Assembly: GCA_005223035.1 (NCBI GenBank)
Contig: NJBK01000017.1
Location: 1-54,283, forward strand
Source of the DNA: Chloroflexi bacterium B3_Chlor
GTDB taxonomy: Bacteria > Chloroflexota > Anaerolineae > UBA7937 > B3-Chlor
Direction: 5' to 3'
DNA: 54,283 nucleotides
The number at the start of each line of letters is the position of its first letter. The stretch's first letter is position 1. Made by a program: the position numbers and the translations under genes. The notes under the pieces were generated by a model. The model saw only the letters and a program-made list of their open reading frames with translations. It made no database searches and had not been told where the DNA came from. This document shows, piece by piece, positions 25,209-34,047 of the stretch.

Positions 25209-26386
25209 TATCGCTCCTTTCCTCTTTGTACAATAGCCATCATCAGTCTGGCCAGCAGCGCAGTACGCGGCACAATGCTACTCAACTGGACATACTCGTC
25301 TGGACCGTGATCCAGCCCGCCTACGGGACCGAGACCATCCAGGACGGGTGCACCTTGGGCTGCCGCATAGTTGGCATCAGAGCCGCCGCCTGTGCTGGCA
25401 CCCTTAACCTCAAAACCCAGCTCCCGCGCAGCTTCCTGTGCTAGCTTCTCCATTTCCGCTATGGCGGGCGTCCGCTTCATCGCCGGAACGACGGAGCCTT
25501 GCTCCAATGTGCTGACGACCTTCACGCCAGGCACCGTAGGTTTATTGAGTTGCGCGTGTACGGCATCGTCGAGGGCTTGGATGTCATCGTCTGTGAAGGC
25601 CCGCAGGTCTAGCCGAATCTTGGCGTAATCGGGTACGACATTAGGCCCTGAGCCTCCTTCGACACGGCCTGTGTTGAGGGTGGCGCCGGGTCGTAGGCCG
25701 TTAAGCCTGTCGAGCGCCAGAATGTGATGAGCTAGCGCCAGAATCGCGCTCCGTCCCCTTTCGGGCTCCACGCCGGCATGAGCGCTGTGACCGAAGGCTT
25801 CCACCGTGTAGCAGCGGATGGCCTTGCGGGCGGTGACGATGTCGCCGTTGTCACGAGCGGCCTCCAGGGTGAGAACGGCATCGGCTTTGCGACTCTCTGA
25901 GCGAACCAAGGGGATGGAACTGCGCTGGCTACACTCTTCGTCGGAGACACACAGATAAGCGATAGTCTCGTAGTCGTGGAAGCCGACCTCCTGCAGCGCC
26001 TCAACTGCATAGAGCCCGGCGAGCAGACCCGCTTTCATGTCGCAAGTGCCCGGACCAAGGATCCTGTCGCCTTGGATCGTCATCGGACGTTGCGCCGCCG
26101 TCCCGGTGGGAAAAACCGTATCGGCGTGGCCCAGCAAGAGGATGCGATCGCGGCCCCTGCCGTGCAGCGTTGCCAGGAGATCATCGCCGAATTCGGCCTG
26201 GGGATGCCGTTCGACGATGAAGCCCAGCTTTGTCAGGCGCTCCTGAAGCCAGTCGTTGACGGCATCGACCCCAGCCTTGTCCAGGCTGCCGGAATCAATG
26301 CTCACCAAGGTTCGGAGATCATCCACATAGGCGTCAAGCTTCTTTTCCAAAAAGCGCACAATTGGCTCGGACATGGCGGCTACCAT
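25208..26386 (-). CDS. M20-family metallopeptidase (carboxypeptidase G2-like)
   Basis: Cytoplasmic dizinc hydrolase of 392 aa. ILLLGHADTVFP supplies His and the catalytic Asp, GTCDMKAGLLAG the bridging Asp, SDEECSQRSS the catalytic Glu pair, and the end carries GPVGGLDHGPDEYV with the last His. Domain order (catalytic, dimerisation lid from about residue 185, catalytic) is normal. Relatives cleave C-terminal glutamate or N-acyl groups, so it could remove the gamma-glutamyl or acyl group of a pathway intermediate. Starts overlap the preceding aminotransferase stop (ATG-GTAG) and end overlaps the ligase: translational coupling on both sides. Confidence 0.87.
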   Translation of the reverse strand: MVAAMSEPIVRFLEKKLDAYVDDLRTLVSIDSGSLDKAGVDAVNDWLQERLTKLGFIVERHPQAEFGDDLLATLHGRGRDRILLLGHADTVFPTGTAAQRPMTIQGDRILGPGTCDMKAGLLAGLYAVEALQEVGFHDYETIAYLCVSDEECSQRSSIPLVRSESRKADAVLTLEAARDNGDIVTARKAIRCYTVEAFGHSAHAGVEPERGRSAILALAHHILALDRLNGLRPGATLNTGRVEGGSGPNVVPDYAKIRLDLRAFTDDDIQALDDAVHAQLNKPTVPGVKVVSTLEQGSVVPAMKRTPAIAEMEKLAQEAARELGFEVKGASTGGGSDANYAAAQGAPVLDGLGPVGGLDHGPDEYVQLSSIVPRTALLARLMMAIVQRGKER

Positions 26387-27723
26387 CCGGCATAGCGCGC
26401 GATTGCTTCATCGCTGACCTTGCCTGCTTCGACGTCCGACAAAGCCTGATCCAGCATGGCAACCCCTTCATCGGCTTCAGCCTCGGTCAAGATGAGGGGA
26501 GGCGTGATCTCCAGGACATTGGAGAACATGCCCACATAGAAGACCAACAAGCCCAGTTCAAAGGCCCTGTAGACGACCTTGGCCGCTTCCGTGGAAGCGG
26601 GCTCCTTGGTGTCCCGGTCCTTGACCAGTTCCACCCCTTGGATCATGCCCAGGCCCCGCACGTCGCCGACGAGCCGGTGTTTGTCCTGCAGGGCCCGCAG
26701 CTTATTGTGCAGATAGGCGCCTACCTGGCGTGCGTTTTCCACCAGGCCATCTTGTTCGATGGCCTCAATGGTGGCCAGCGCCGCTGTACAACTCAGAGCA
26801 TTCCCACTGGCCGTGAAGAGCGCCAGAGCGGGGCCTACGTCGAGAATCTCCTGGCGGGCGACCACAGCACTCAAAGGCAGACCGCCGCCCAGCGACTTGC
26901 CGAGAATCACTGCGTCGGGAGTAACGTTGCCGTGTTGGAAGGAGAACATCTCGCCTGTGCGCCCCATGCCGATCTTCACATCGTCCACGACTAAGTAGAT
27001 GTCGTGACGGCGGCACACATCCTCCAGCATCGGCAGGAAGTTGCGGGGCGGCACGACATCACCACCATCACTTTGCACGGCCTCGACGATGACCGCAGCC
27101 ACGTCGTCGGGTGGACATATCGTCTTGAAGATGTAGTCTTCGAGGAAGCGAATGGCCACTTCGGCACAGTCGCCGACGTCATCGCCGAAGGGGCAGCGGT
27201 ATGGATTGGCATACGGCACCTTTACCACGTGACCGCCTCCGATGAATTGCGTCTGGGCGGCGTGGGCGGACATAGTCATCGAGGCAGCCGTTGAACCGTG
27301 ATAGCCGCCGATGAAGGAGACCATGCGGCGTTTGCCGGTTGCCAGGGGAAGCAGCCGCCCCACGGTTTCGCTCGCGTCAGAACCACACAAGCCAAACCAG
27401 ACTTTCTTGCGAAAGTCACCGGGTACAAGCTCAATCAGCTTCTCAGCAAGTCGCAGGGCTGGCTCATGCATGCCGGAAATGAGACTGGCAAAGGTCGTGC
27501 GGTTGAGTTGCTCAATCACCGCCTGCTTTACATGGGGATGGCTATAGCCCGTATTGGCCAGAGCCCACCCCGCCGTGAAGTCAAGATACTCCTTACCCTC
27601 GACGTCACGCAGCCGGCACGCCTCGCCGCTTTCAGCAGCGAAGGGATAGAAACGCAGCTTGAGGGCGTCCGCGATGAGCTTGTTGTCGAAATCATAGAAC
27701 TCCTCAATTGTGGACTCTGCCAT
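26380..27723 (-). CDS. Class III aminotransferase
   Basis: PLP enzyme of the omega-amino-acid/4-aminobutyrate type: GKEYLDFTAGWALANTGYSHP, FGLCGSDASETV (phosphate loop), FIGGYHGSTAAS, VVDDVKIGMGRTGEMF (PLP Asp), and LGKSLGGGLPLSA with the Schiff-base Lys. The ATG at 27723 is preferred because AAGGAG is 10 nt upstream, whereas GTG 27732 touches it. It heads the M20-ligase-amidohydrolase run downstream of the Liv transporter on the same strand. Transamination of a terminal amine is likely; the natural donor is not readable from sequence. Confidence 0.88.
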   Translation of the reverse strand: MAESTIEEFYDFDNKLIADALKLRFYPFAAESGEACRLRDVEGKEYLDFTAGWALANTGYSHPHVKQAVIEQLNRTTFASLISGMHEPALRLAEKLIELVPGDFRKKVWFGLCGSDASETVGRLLPLATGKRRMVSFIGGYHGSTAASMTMSAHAAQTQFIGGGHVVKVPYANPYRCPFGDDVGDCAEVAIRFLEDYIFKTICPPDDVAAVIVEAVQSDGGDVVPPRNFLPMLEDVCRRHDIYLVVDDVKIGMGRTGEMFSFQHGNVTPDAVILGKSLGGGLPLSAVVARQEILDVGPALALFTASGNALSCTAALATIEAIEQDGLVENARQVGAYLHNKLRALQDKHRLVGDVRGLGMIQGVELVKDRDTKEPASTEAAKVVYRAFELGLLVFYVGMFSNVLEITPPLILTEAEADEGVAMLDQALSDVEAGKVSDEAIARYAGW

Positions 27724-27741
27724 GACGCTCACTCTCCTTCC

Positions 27742-28812
27742 CTATCCCTCTGACTTGGGAGTTCTCGCCTCAAGCCTTCCTCTCAACCGGGCTGGTAAGC
27801 GGATCTCCTGCCCCATCGTGAGTCCCATCGGTCTCAGCACCACGAGCAAGATCATGGCTACGCCGAGCCAGACCTCGGTAAAGCCAGCAGCTGTCTGCCC
27901 CGCTATTCTGAACGCGGAGATCCGGATCTCCATGGCGCGTAGTGCTTCGAAGAGCCCGGTAATCGCAATGGTGCCTGCTACCGCCCCAGAAACGCTACCA
28001 GTGCCGCCCACGATGAGCATCGCCACCGTCAGGAACGTCGTATGCATATACATAGTGTAAGGCGAGATGACCATCATGAAGTGTGCCCACAAAGCCCCAC
28101 CCAATGCACAGATGAAGGCACTGACGACCCAGGCCACCCAACGCACGATGACTATGTTCACACCCATCACAGAGGCGGCTTCCTGCTGCTCACGAGAAGC
28201 CCGAAGCATCAACCCCACTCTCGATTCCCTGAATACGAAACCAGTGATGATGATGAGGACGGCCCAAAAGGCACTCATCCAAAGCGTGGTGTAGTTCTCG
28301 AGGCCGTACATCGTACGAGTCCCGCGCGTATACGTCGCTGCGTTGATGAGAATGACGTGGGTGATAATAAGCAAAGCGAAGGTCGCCATCGTGGCCGCGG
28401 AGCCGGACAGGCGCATAAGCGGCCAGCCGATAAAGGCCGCAATGACGGCTGTGAACGCGGCCGCTAGCAGAATGCCAGGGATGAAGGGCATCTCGATTTG
28501 AGACAGGGGACCCGTCAGATCGGGCAAGGTATAAACCTTCTTTGCCGGGGACATGATTAGCAGCACGGAGGCGTAAGCGCCTATCGCCATGAAGCTGATG
28601 TGCCCAAAGGATACCAAGCCGGAGTTGCCAGTGAACAACTGAAGTCCTACTACAAGCACCAAATTGATGAACATGCCGATGAGGATCCGTTTCAACATCA
28701 GATTATCATAGAGATCGATCGCTACAGCGACTGCCAAGAGCGGTACAATGAGCATCAGCGCATTCTCCGCCCAGGGTAGCCTTCCCAGCAGTTGAGCAAC
28801 TCTTGAATTCAT
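27742..28812 (-). CDS. livM: Branched-chain amino acid/amide ABC permease LivM
   Basis: Second permease of a HAAT-type importer: about ten membrane helices, including FTGNSGLVSFGHISFMAIGAYAS and GVNIVIVRWVAWVVSAFICALGGALWAH, both standard LivM segments. SREQQEAASVMGVN is the EAA-like coupling loop. Start overlaps livH stop by 4 nt. Such importers carry amides, urea, polar amino acids or aromatics as well as Leu/Ile/Val. Confidence 0.9.
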   Translation of the reverse strand: MNSRVAQLLGRLPWAENALMLIVPLLAVAVAIDLYDNLMLKRILIGMFINLVLVVGLQLFTGNSGLVSFGHISFMAIGAYASVLLIMSPAKKVYTLPDLTGPLSQIEMPFIPGILLAAAFTAVIAAFIGWPLMRLSGSAATMATFALLIITHVILINAATYTRGTRTMYGLENYTTLWMSAFWAVLIIITGFVFRESRVGLMLRASREQQEAASVMGVNIVIVRWVAWVVSAFICALGGALWAHFMMVISPYTMYMHTTFLTVAMLIVGGTGSVSGAVAGTIAITGLFEALRAMEIRISAFRIAGQTAAGFTEVWLGVAMILLVVLRPMGLTMGQEIRLPARLRGRLEARTPKSEG

Positions 28813-29723
28813 CGAACCTCCCGAATGTGACGCCCGGGCACCAGTCCCTGGGGCCGGACGAGCAGAACGATGATCACAATCAGAAAAGTAAAAGCATCGC
28901 GGTACGCAAGCAGGGATGTTGGCAGGACTACCTGCAATCCAACGGTGAGGAACCCCAAGAGGAATCCCCCAACCACCGCCCCAGCGAGGCTCTCTATCCC
29001 CCCCACGACCGTTGCAAAGAAGGCGATGATAACTGGCCCCAACCCTATATCAGGTTTCACTAGGCCGATCCGAGCGAAGTAGAGCACCGAGGAGATGCCA
29101 GCCAAGGCGCCACTTATGGCAAAGGCAGCAGCTATCACCCTATCAGCCTGGACACCCAGTAGGCGAGTCATGGTGAAGTCATCGGCGGCAGCCCGAAGGC
29201 AAATGCCGAGGAAGGTCTTCCGGAGGAGGATGGTCAGCCCGACGAGTGATATGCCGCCAACTATGATAGCCATGATGTCGAAAGCCGCGATCCGAAGCGG
29301 GCCCAGAGTGAGATCAGCACTCACGAGGGGAGGGTAGAGTATGCCCTTGGATCGCGGGGAGATTAGAACCATAACCAAGCTCTGAAGAACTGCGCTGCAA
29401 GCAAAAGAGGTGAGTAGGAGGTTGATGGGGGGACCGTGGCTTGCCCGGACCTGCCGGAAGGCTACACGCTCCAAAGCCAAGGCGGTAACGATAGCAACCA
29501 CGACCGCAAATAATGCTACGAAGCCCCATGGTATTCCGAACTCCAGCCTTTGGAGCCACCACATAGCATAGCCGCCGATCATGATGAACTCCCCGTAGGC
29601 GAAGTTGATGAGCCGCAATATCCCAAACACGAGCACCAGGCCGAGAGCCATCAGTGCATAGATGCTCCCCAGACTCACGGCGGCGATAAGGAGCTCAGCG
29701 AAGTCTGCCCACTCCACAACCAC
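28809..29723 (-). CDS. livH: Branched-chain amino acid/amide ABC permease LivH
   Basis: First permease of the importer. SLGSIYALMALGLVLVFGILRLINFAYGEFIMIGGY is the classic LivH N-terminus; RAAADDFTMTRLLGVQADRVIAAAF is the coupling loop. Eight or so helices. GTG 29723 and GTG 29717 are both possible; the later one is better spaced from AAAGGGGG. The gene overlaps livM. Confidence 0.9.
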   Translation of the reverse strand: MVVEWADFAELLIAAVSLGSIYALMALGLVLVFGILRLINFAYGEFIMIGGYAMWWLQRLEFGIPWGFVALFAVVVAIVTALALERVAFRQVRASHGPPINLLLTSFACSAVLQSLVMVLISPRSKGILYPPLVSADLTLGPLRIAAFDIMAIIVGGISLVGLTILLRKTFLGICLRAAADDFTMTRLLGVQADRVIAAAFAISGALAGISSVLYFARIGLVKPDIGLGPVIIAFFATVVGGIESLAGAVVGGFLLGFLTVGLQVVLPTSLLAYRDAFTFLIVIIVLLVRPQGLVPGRHIREVR

Positions 29724-29741
29724 ACCCCCTTTCTTACCCCA

Positions 29742-30455
29742 CTACTCTGCTCCCAGGTAGGCACTCTTGATATCCACGGCTTCCCGCAGCTCGTATGCCG
29801 GCCCTTCGGCTACAATCCGGCCTGTCCTCATTAGATACGCTCGGTCAACGATCTGCAGCGTCTTGGCCACGTTCTGCTCGACAAGCAGAATAGTCACGCC
29901 CGTATCTTGTAGCTCCGCCACCAGGTCGAAGACGTCTCCTACCAACTTAGGGGCGAGGCCAAGAGATGGTTCGTCCAACATCAGGAGCTTCGGGCGGCAC
30001 ATGAGCGCCCGGGCGATAGCCAACTGCTGCTGCTCACCGCCGGACAGCGTCCCGCCCGATGAATGAAGTCGCTCACCGAGGATAGGGAAACGCTGGTACA
30101 TTTCATCTATGCCCTGCTGGATACCGAGCCGGTCGGAACGGGTAGCTGCGCCCAGGCGCAGATTCTCCTCCACGGTCAGACCCGGGAAGATCCGTCGCCC
30201 TTCCGGTACCAGGGCGATGCCTTTGCGCACGATGTCCTCTGGCGACTCGCCGACGATAGACTCACCCCCGAAGGTGATGGTGCCCCGTGCGGGTCTAAGG
30301 ACGCCGGCGATGGTGGAAAGCACAGTCGTCTTCCCAGCCCCATTCGCACCGATGAGCCCCACCATCTCGCCCTCCTCAACCCTGATTGAAACGCCCCACA
30401 GCGCTACAACCGAGCCATAGCTCGCGTTCACGTCCTCAAGCACTAACAACTTCAC
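29742..30455 (-). CDS. livF: Importer ATP-binding protein LivF
   Basis: 237-aa ATPase: Walker A GANGAGKTTVL, ALVPEGRRIFPGLTVEENL (LivF-specific Q-loop region), signature LSGGEQQQLAIARAL, Walker B LLMLDEPSLGLAP and LLVEQNVAKTL H-loop region. All catalytic residues are intact, in contrast to the PstB pair. Its GTG start overlaps the end of livG by 20 nt, with GAGGAGGG just upstream. Confidence 0.92.
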   Translation of the reverse strand: MKLLVLEDVNASYGSVVALWGVSIRVEEGEMVGLIGANGAGKTTVLSTIAGVLRPARGTITFGGESIVGESPEDIVRKGIALVPEGRRIFPGLTVEENLRLGAATRSDRLGIQQGIDEMYQRFPILGERLHSSGGTLSGGEQQQLAIARALMCRPKLLMLDEPSLGLAPKLVGDVFDLVAELQDTGVTILLVEQNVAKTLQIVDRAYLMRTGRIVAEGPAYELREAVDIKSAYLGAE

Positions 30456-31209
30456 CCTCCTCCTCGGCAGATCCCAAATAGGCCTCGATCACCTCAGGGT
30501 TCTGACTAACCTCCTCGCATGTCCCTTCAGCGATCGTCCGGCCATAGTTAAGCACGTGGATACGATCGCACAGACGCATGATGAGTCGCATGTCGTGGTC
30601 AACGACCAATACTCCGCATCCAATCTTCTCCCGTACGGAAGCCAGCAACCCCAGCATCTCGTCGCATTCACGCTCGTTCAACCCCGCCGCAGGCTCGTCC
30701 AGCAGCATGAAGTGAGGCTGCATTGCCAGAGCCCTCGCAACCTCTACCCGCCGCTGCTGTCCGAAAGCAAGGGTGCCGGCCGGTAGGGCTGCCGTTCTCT
30801 CCATATCAAACTCCTCAAGGAGCGACTGAGCCCGCTCCCCCGCTCGTCTGCGTGACATTCCGACGCCCACCGCAGCGACCTCGATATTCTCAAGAACGGT
30901 GAGGGCACCAAAGAGGTGTACCGTCTGAAAGGTTCGTCCAATACGCTTGCCGGCGATGCGATGGGGCGCCCATCCGGTGATATCAATCTCGCCCACTAAG
31001 ACATGGCCTCCAGACACCGGCAACAGACCGCTGATCACATTGAGCAGCGTGGTCTTGCCTGACCCATTGGGGCCTATGAGGCCCAGGACTTCCCCCTGTC
31101 TGACTTCAAGGCTAACGTCATCTACCGCCCGAAGCCCAGCGAAGTCTTTCGTGACTCTCTGGACGATGAGCTTGCTTAGATCAGAATTGCCTTCTATAGA
31201 GGACATCAT
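30436..31209 (-). CDS. livG: Importer ATP-binding protein LivG
   Basis: Second ATPase: Walker A GPNGSGKTTLLNV, RTFQTVHLFGALTVLENI Q-loop, signature-region LAFGQQRRVEVARAL, Walker B FMLLDEPAAGLN and VVDHDMRLIMRLCD H-loop. LivG proteins commonly read LxYGxQRRLE here, so FGQQRR is near normal. The start is placed at the ATG pair 31209/31206, preceded by GGGAG; the 55 upstream codons would read through the intercistronic hairpin and show no homology. Confidence 0.9.
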   Translation of the reverse strand: MMSSIEGNSDLSKLIVQRVTKDFAGLRAVDDVSLEVRQGEVLGLIGPNGSGKTTLLNVISGLLPVSGGHVLVGEIDITGWAPHRIAGKRIGRTFQTVHLFGALTVLENIEVAAVGVGMSRRRAGERAQSLLEEFDMERTAALPAGTLAFGQQRRVEVARALAMQPHFMLLDEPAAGLNERECDEMLGLLASVREKIGCGVLVVDHDMRLIMRLCDRIHVLNYGRTIAEGTCEEVSQNPEVIEAYLGSAEEEGEVVSA

Positions 31210-31336
31210 ACCTACAACTCCCTCGCCACTCAGCCCGATCACCTTTCCGTGGAGGTGAAGCTCGCCCGCCTCATTCAAAAAATCGCCTGGCATGTGCATC
31301 AAGCCCACGCCAGGGTCTCGGTCGATGTCAAGAGGC

Positions 31337-31372
31337 GATCCTCGTGGGGTGCGAGGGCACCCCACGAGGATC
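31337..31372 (-). terminator. Perfect 15-bp hairpin between livK and livG
   Basis: GATCCTCGTGGGGTG, a 6-nt loop and CACCCCACGAGGATC form an uninterrupted stem, 9 nt after the livK stop. There is no long T-run. It probably causes partial termination or protects the livK mRNA end, letting the binding protein be made in excess of the membrane complex. Confidence 0.75.
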
Positions 31373-31380
31373 ACGTGCAG

Positions 31381-32646
31381 CTACTTGGTAAACATGTCCC
31401 GAGGCGGCATGAAGGGAGGCTCGATCCACCCTATGAACGTGAACTCCTCGCCCTCGACCTCAATGGCGACCATGGGCTTCTCGGGCACGTGATTGTCGGC
31501 CGTCCAGGTAACGTAACCGCCCAGACACGGCTCCTTGGTCATCTGCTCATATTCCTGGGCGACCGCACTCCCCTCAGTCGTCCCTGCCCGCTCCGCCGCC
31601 TGGGCGAACAACATGACCACGTCCCAGCCCGTTGCAGCCAGACCAGTATTTGGCGGGAAGCCCCACTCCTCCTCGTGGTACCTGATGTACTCAGCATAGC
31701 CGGGACCGGCATCCTCCGTGTACCAAGCGTGGGTAGTATACCAGATGTTGGAGACGTTCTCCGGTCCGATGGCGGGGATGATCTCGGGATCATCTATGCC
31801 GTCATCGGCGATGATGGGCGTGTCGATTCCCGCTAACCGGAATTGCCGGATCAGGGTGGGTCCCTCTGGCATCACGCAGGCATCCATGATCACATCGGGC
31901 GGCTCGTCCAGCGCCTTCACGCGAGCTATCTGGGCAGAGAAGTCCTCGTCACCGGGCTGGTAGGTATCCTCGCCGACGATCTCCCCACCCAGTTTCTCCC
32001 ATGACCACTTGAAGCCATCACCGAGTGAACGGGTGTACTCCCATCCTACATCGGTGATTACGTAGGCTTTCCTCCAACCGAACTCCCAGGCCATCTGCGC
32101 GGTGACCGCCCCTATGCCATGGCTACCCTCGGAGAAGGTGAATGCCAGGTCGCCGATGACTGTCTCGTTGAAGAGAGGTGAAGAAGCACAGGTGGACATA
32201 CAAGCCACGCCCTGCTTCTGGGCCTCAATGCAGGCAGGCGCACCGATGTCGAAATCACATGGAGCCATGATGAAATCCGCGCCTTGCTCCAACATCTGGA
32301 TTGCAGCGTTGGCCACGACCGCGGGATCTGTCTTGCCATCGATCTCGACTAACTCGACCGGTCGCCCCAGGATACCGCCTGCATCATTGACCTTCGCCAC
32401 CGCGGCGCGCGCTCCGTGGCGCGGCGGGTCATCGTAGGTTGCCATCCAGCCGGTCTGGTTGAACACCCCGCCGATGATAATCGGCTCCGCTTCCTCTGGC
32501 GGCGGCGGGGCAGTGGGCTCAGCCGCCTCAGGTGATGTAGGCGTGGGCTCTGGCGCCGGGGGCGCCGGGGTCCCGCAGCCGACCACAAGCATGGTGAGAA
32601 CAATCACCAAGCTGACAACCGATAGAAGAATTGATGTTCTTGACAT
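31381..32646 (-). CDS. livK: Substrate-binding lipoprotein of the Liv-type importer
   Basis: Type I periplasmic-binding protein of 421 aa. The ATG at 32646 has AAGGAGG upstream; the open frame before it has no SD. Signal LVIVLTMLVVGC gives a lipobox Cys, followed by a Pro/Thr/Glu-rich tether. The mature part starts IIIGGVFNQTGWMATYDDPPRHGARAAV, as in amide/amino-acid receptors, and includes NDAGGILGRPVELVEID, SPLFNETVIGDLAF and TGLAATGWDVVMLFAQA. Its pocket residues do not identify the ligand. It is the first gene of livKGFHM and lies directly downstream of the XRE-DctP regulator. Confidence 0.88.
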   Translation of the reverse strand: MSRTSILLSVVSLVIVLTMLVVGCGTPAPPAPEPTPTSPEAAEPTAPPPPEEAEPIIIGGVFNQTGWMATYDDPPRHGARAAVAKVNDAGGILGRPVELVEIDGKTDPAVVANAAIQMLEQGADFIMAPCDFDIGAPACIEAQKQGVACMSTCASSPLFNETVIGDLAFTFSEGSHGIGAVTAQMAWEFGWRKAYVITDVGWEYTRSLGDGFKWSWEKLGGEIVGEDTYQPGDEDFSAQIARVKALDEPPDVIMDACVMPEGPTLIRQFRLAGIDTPIIADDGIDDPEIIPAIGPENVSNIWYTTHAWYTEDAGPGYAEYIRYHEEEWGFPPNTGLAATGWDVVMLFAQAAERAGTTEGSAVAQEYEQMTKEPCLGGYVTWTADNHVPEKPMVAIEVEGEEFTFIGWIEPPFMPPRDMFTK

Positions 32647-32750
32647 TCTTGTCCTCCTTTGCTTAGAGTCATTGCCTGAACAAAGTGTCTCGGCCAAGTC
32701 GGCCAGTTTTGAGGGCAAATCCTAGGCGATGTTAGAGCGATCTACCCTCA

Positions 32751-32762
32751 TCAATCCTGCAT
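32751..32762 (-). other. Possible mini-ORF (MQD) with strong SD in the livK leader
   Basis: On the minus strand AGGAGG (32773-32768) precedes ATG-CAG-GAT-TGA, and the TGA overlaps a second ATG opening a nine-codon frame. The SD is far better than needed for chance, but no protein-sized product exists. It could be a leader peptide affecting livK expression; evidence is limited to the SD spacing. Confidence 0.3.
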
Positions 32763-32776
32763 AGGCACCTCCTTTC

Positions 32777-32805
32777 TCCAAAGTTTGCCCTCTTGGACAT
32801 TTGGA
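32777..32805. promoter_or_regulatory. TCCAAA / TTTGGA motif pair upstream of livK
   Basis: On the plus strand TCCAAA (32777-32782) and TTTGGA (32800-32805), with an extra CTTGGA between. On the minus strand this gives the 9-mers TCCAAATGT and TTTGGAGAA, both also present at the XRE-DctP promoter. It is a candidate binding site of that regulator. Confidence 0.45.
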
Positions 32806-32817
32806 CATCTGGCACGG

Positions 32818-33966
32818 CTATAAGCTCTGTAACTCCTCGTACATCTCGCGCGCGAGCAGTCCTTCATCGCATGTTTGGCGAATAGCTGCTTCAAAACTGG
32901 CGCGCCAAGCGCCTTGGGGCGGATGGATAACAGGAACTCCGTATTCCTCCGATAGATTGTGCAGGTGAATCAGCGTCTGTGTGTTGGCTAGCCGGGTGCA
33001 GTATGCGCCAGTCTCGTCGATGGCTTCGGTCAGCACGTGTTGCACACTGGGCGACAAGGTGCGGTAAGCGCGCTCACTGATGGCTACCATGATGTTCAGC
33101 GTGTAGCCGTAGCTGAGGAATGTCGCTTGTTTAGCCAACTTGTGCATCTCCACGGACTCAAAATAGGCAGCGGGCACCAGGAGCGTGTCAATGATGCCCC
33201 CTTCGAAGGCCTCATAGATGTGTTGCCACTCAACCAGCACTGGTTCAGCTCCGAGGGCACGGCGCAAGGAAATCGCTGCCTCTGATGCGTACGTGCGGAT
33301 CCTCCGGCCGACGAGGTCAGCAGGCAAGAAAATCGGTTCAGTAGAGAATAGCAGTTCAAAGGAGCCACACTCCCAGTTGGAGGCCGGATTGAGAACCCTG
33401 ACGCCGTTGTCGAGAAGCTTCTGGTAAACGTGTTCCTCAAAGATGCTGCTGCGAAGGAAGCGATGATGGTGTTCTCTATCGCGAAAGAAATACGGCAAGA
33501 ACACGGGACCGCACAGCTCTGCGTAGGGTTCGAAGCTCAACGGCTCGTCAAGGTACAGATGGATTGCGCCTTCTGCCAGACCTTGGAGCTGCTCGTGGGC
33601 GGTGCCCAGTGCCGCGCGTTGATAGATGCGGAGCCTGACCTCGCCGTCGGTTTTCTCTTCGACGAGTTGTGCAAATCGTGCTGCGGCCTGCCCAGCTATG
33701 GAGGTTGCCCGGATCACCATGCCCATGGAGCGCGGACCGCTCGGATCACGCTGCAGGAAGTACTCGAGCGGTCGGTTGAGGGCTTGGGCGATATTGCGTA
33801 GCGTGGGAATGGTGGGGGTGAGGACCTGACGCTCAATATCCGAGAGGTGACTTGCGGGCAGCCCGGTCATGTCAGACACGTCAGCCTGCCGCAAGCCCAT
33901 CGACTTTCTGGCCTCGCGTATTCGGCGCCCGATTCCGTCCTCGTTGCTGGAATTCGTCCTGGGCAA
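32818..33966 (-). CDS. XRE-type HTH fused to a TRAP solute-receptor (DctP) domain
   Basis: Residues 13-70 are a Cro/C1 HTH (IREARKSMGLRQADVSDMTG, LPASHLSDIERQVLTPTIPTL). Residues about 80-382 match DctP-family TRAP receptors: FAQLVEEKTDGEVRLRIYQ, LQGLAEGAIHLYL, CGPVFLPYFFRDREHHHRF, ADLVGRRIRTYASEAA (R224 aligns with the carboxylate-clamping Arg) and HIYEAFEGGIIDTLLVPA. There is no signal peptide, so the receptor fold is used inside the cell as a sensor. TTG start with GAGGAG 5 nt upstream. No TRAP permease is nearby; the next gene downstream is livK. I infer a regulator of the liv/catabolic genes responding to a carboxylate. Confidence 0.85.
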   Translation of the reverse strand: MPRTNSSNEDGIGRRIREARKSMGLRQADVSDMTGLPASHLSDIERQVLTPTIPTLRNIAQALNRPLEYFLQRDPSGPRSMGMVIRATSIAGQAAARFAQLVEEKTDGEVRLRIYQRAALGTAHEQLQGLAEGAIHLYLDEPLSFEPYAELCGPVFLPYFFRDREHHHRFLRSSIFEEHVYQKLLDNGVRVLNPASNWECGSFELLFSTEPIFLPADLVGRRIRTYASEAAISLRRALGAEPVLVEWQHIYEAFEGGIIDTLLVPAAYFESVEMHKLAKQATFLSYGYTLNIMVAISERAYRTLSPSVQHVLTEAIDETGAYCTRLANTQTLIHLHNLSEEYGVPVIHPPQGAWRASFEAAIRQTCDEGLLAREMYEELQSL

Positions 33967-34047
33967 AGGATCTCCTCTTGGTTGGAGATAGCATCAGAGC
34001 CGAAATTCTTGGAGTTTGCGCAAGTGCAGATCAGACTGTAGATTACA

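Noticed and set aside
31210..31374. 55-codon N-terminal extension of LivG
   Set aside because: It runs through the livK-livG hairpin and lacks LivG similarity; ATG 31209 has an SD.
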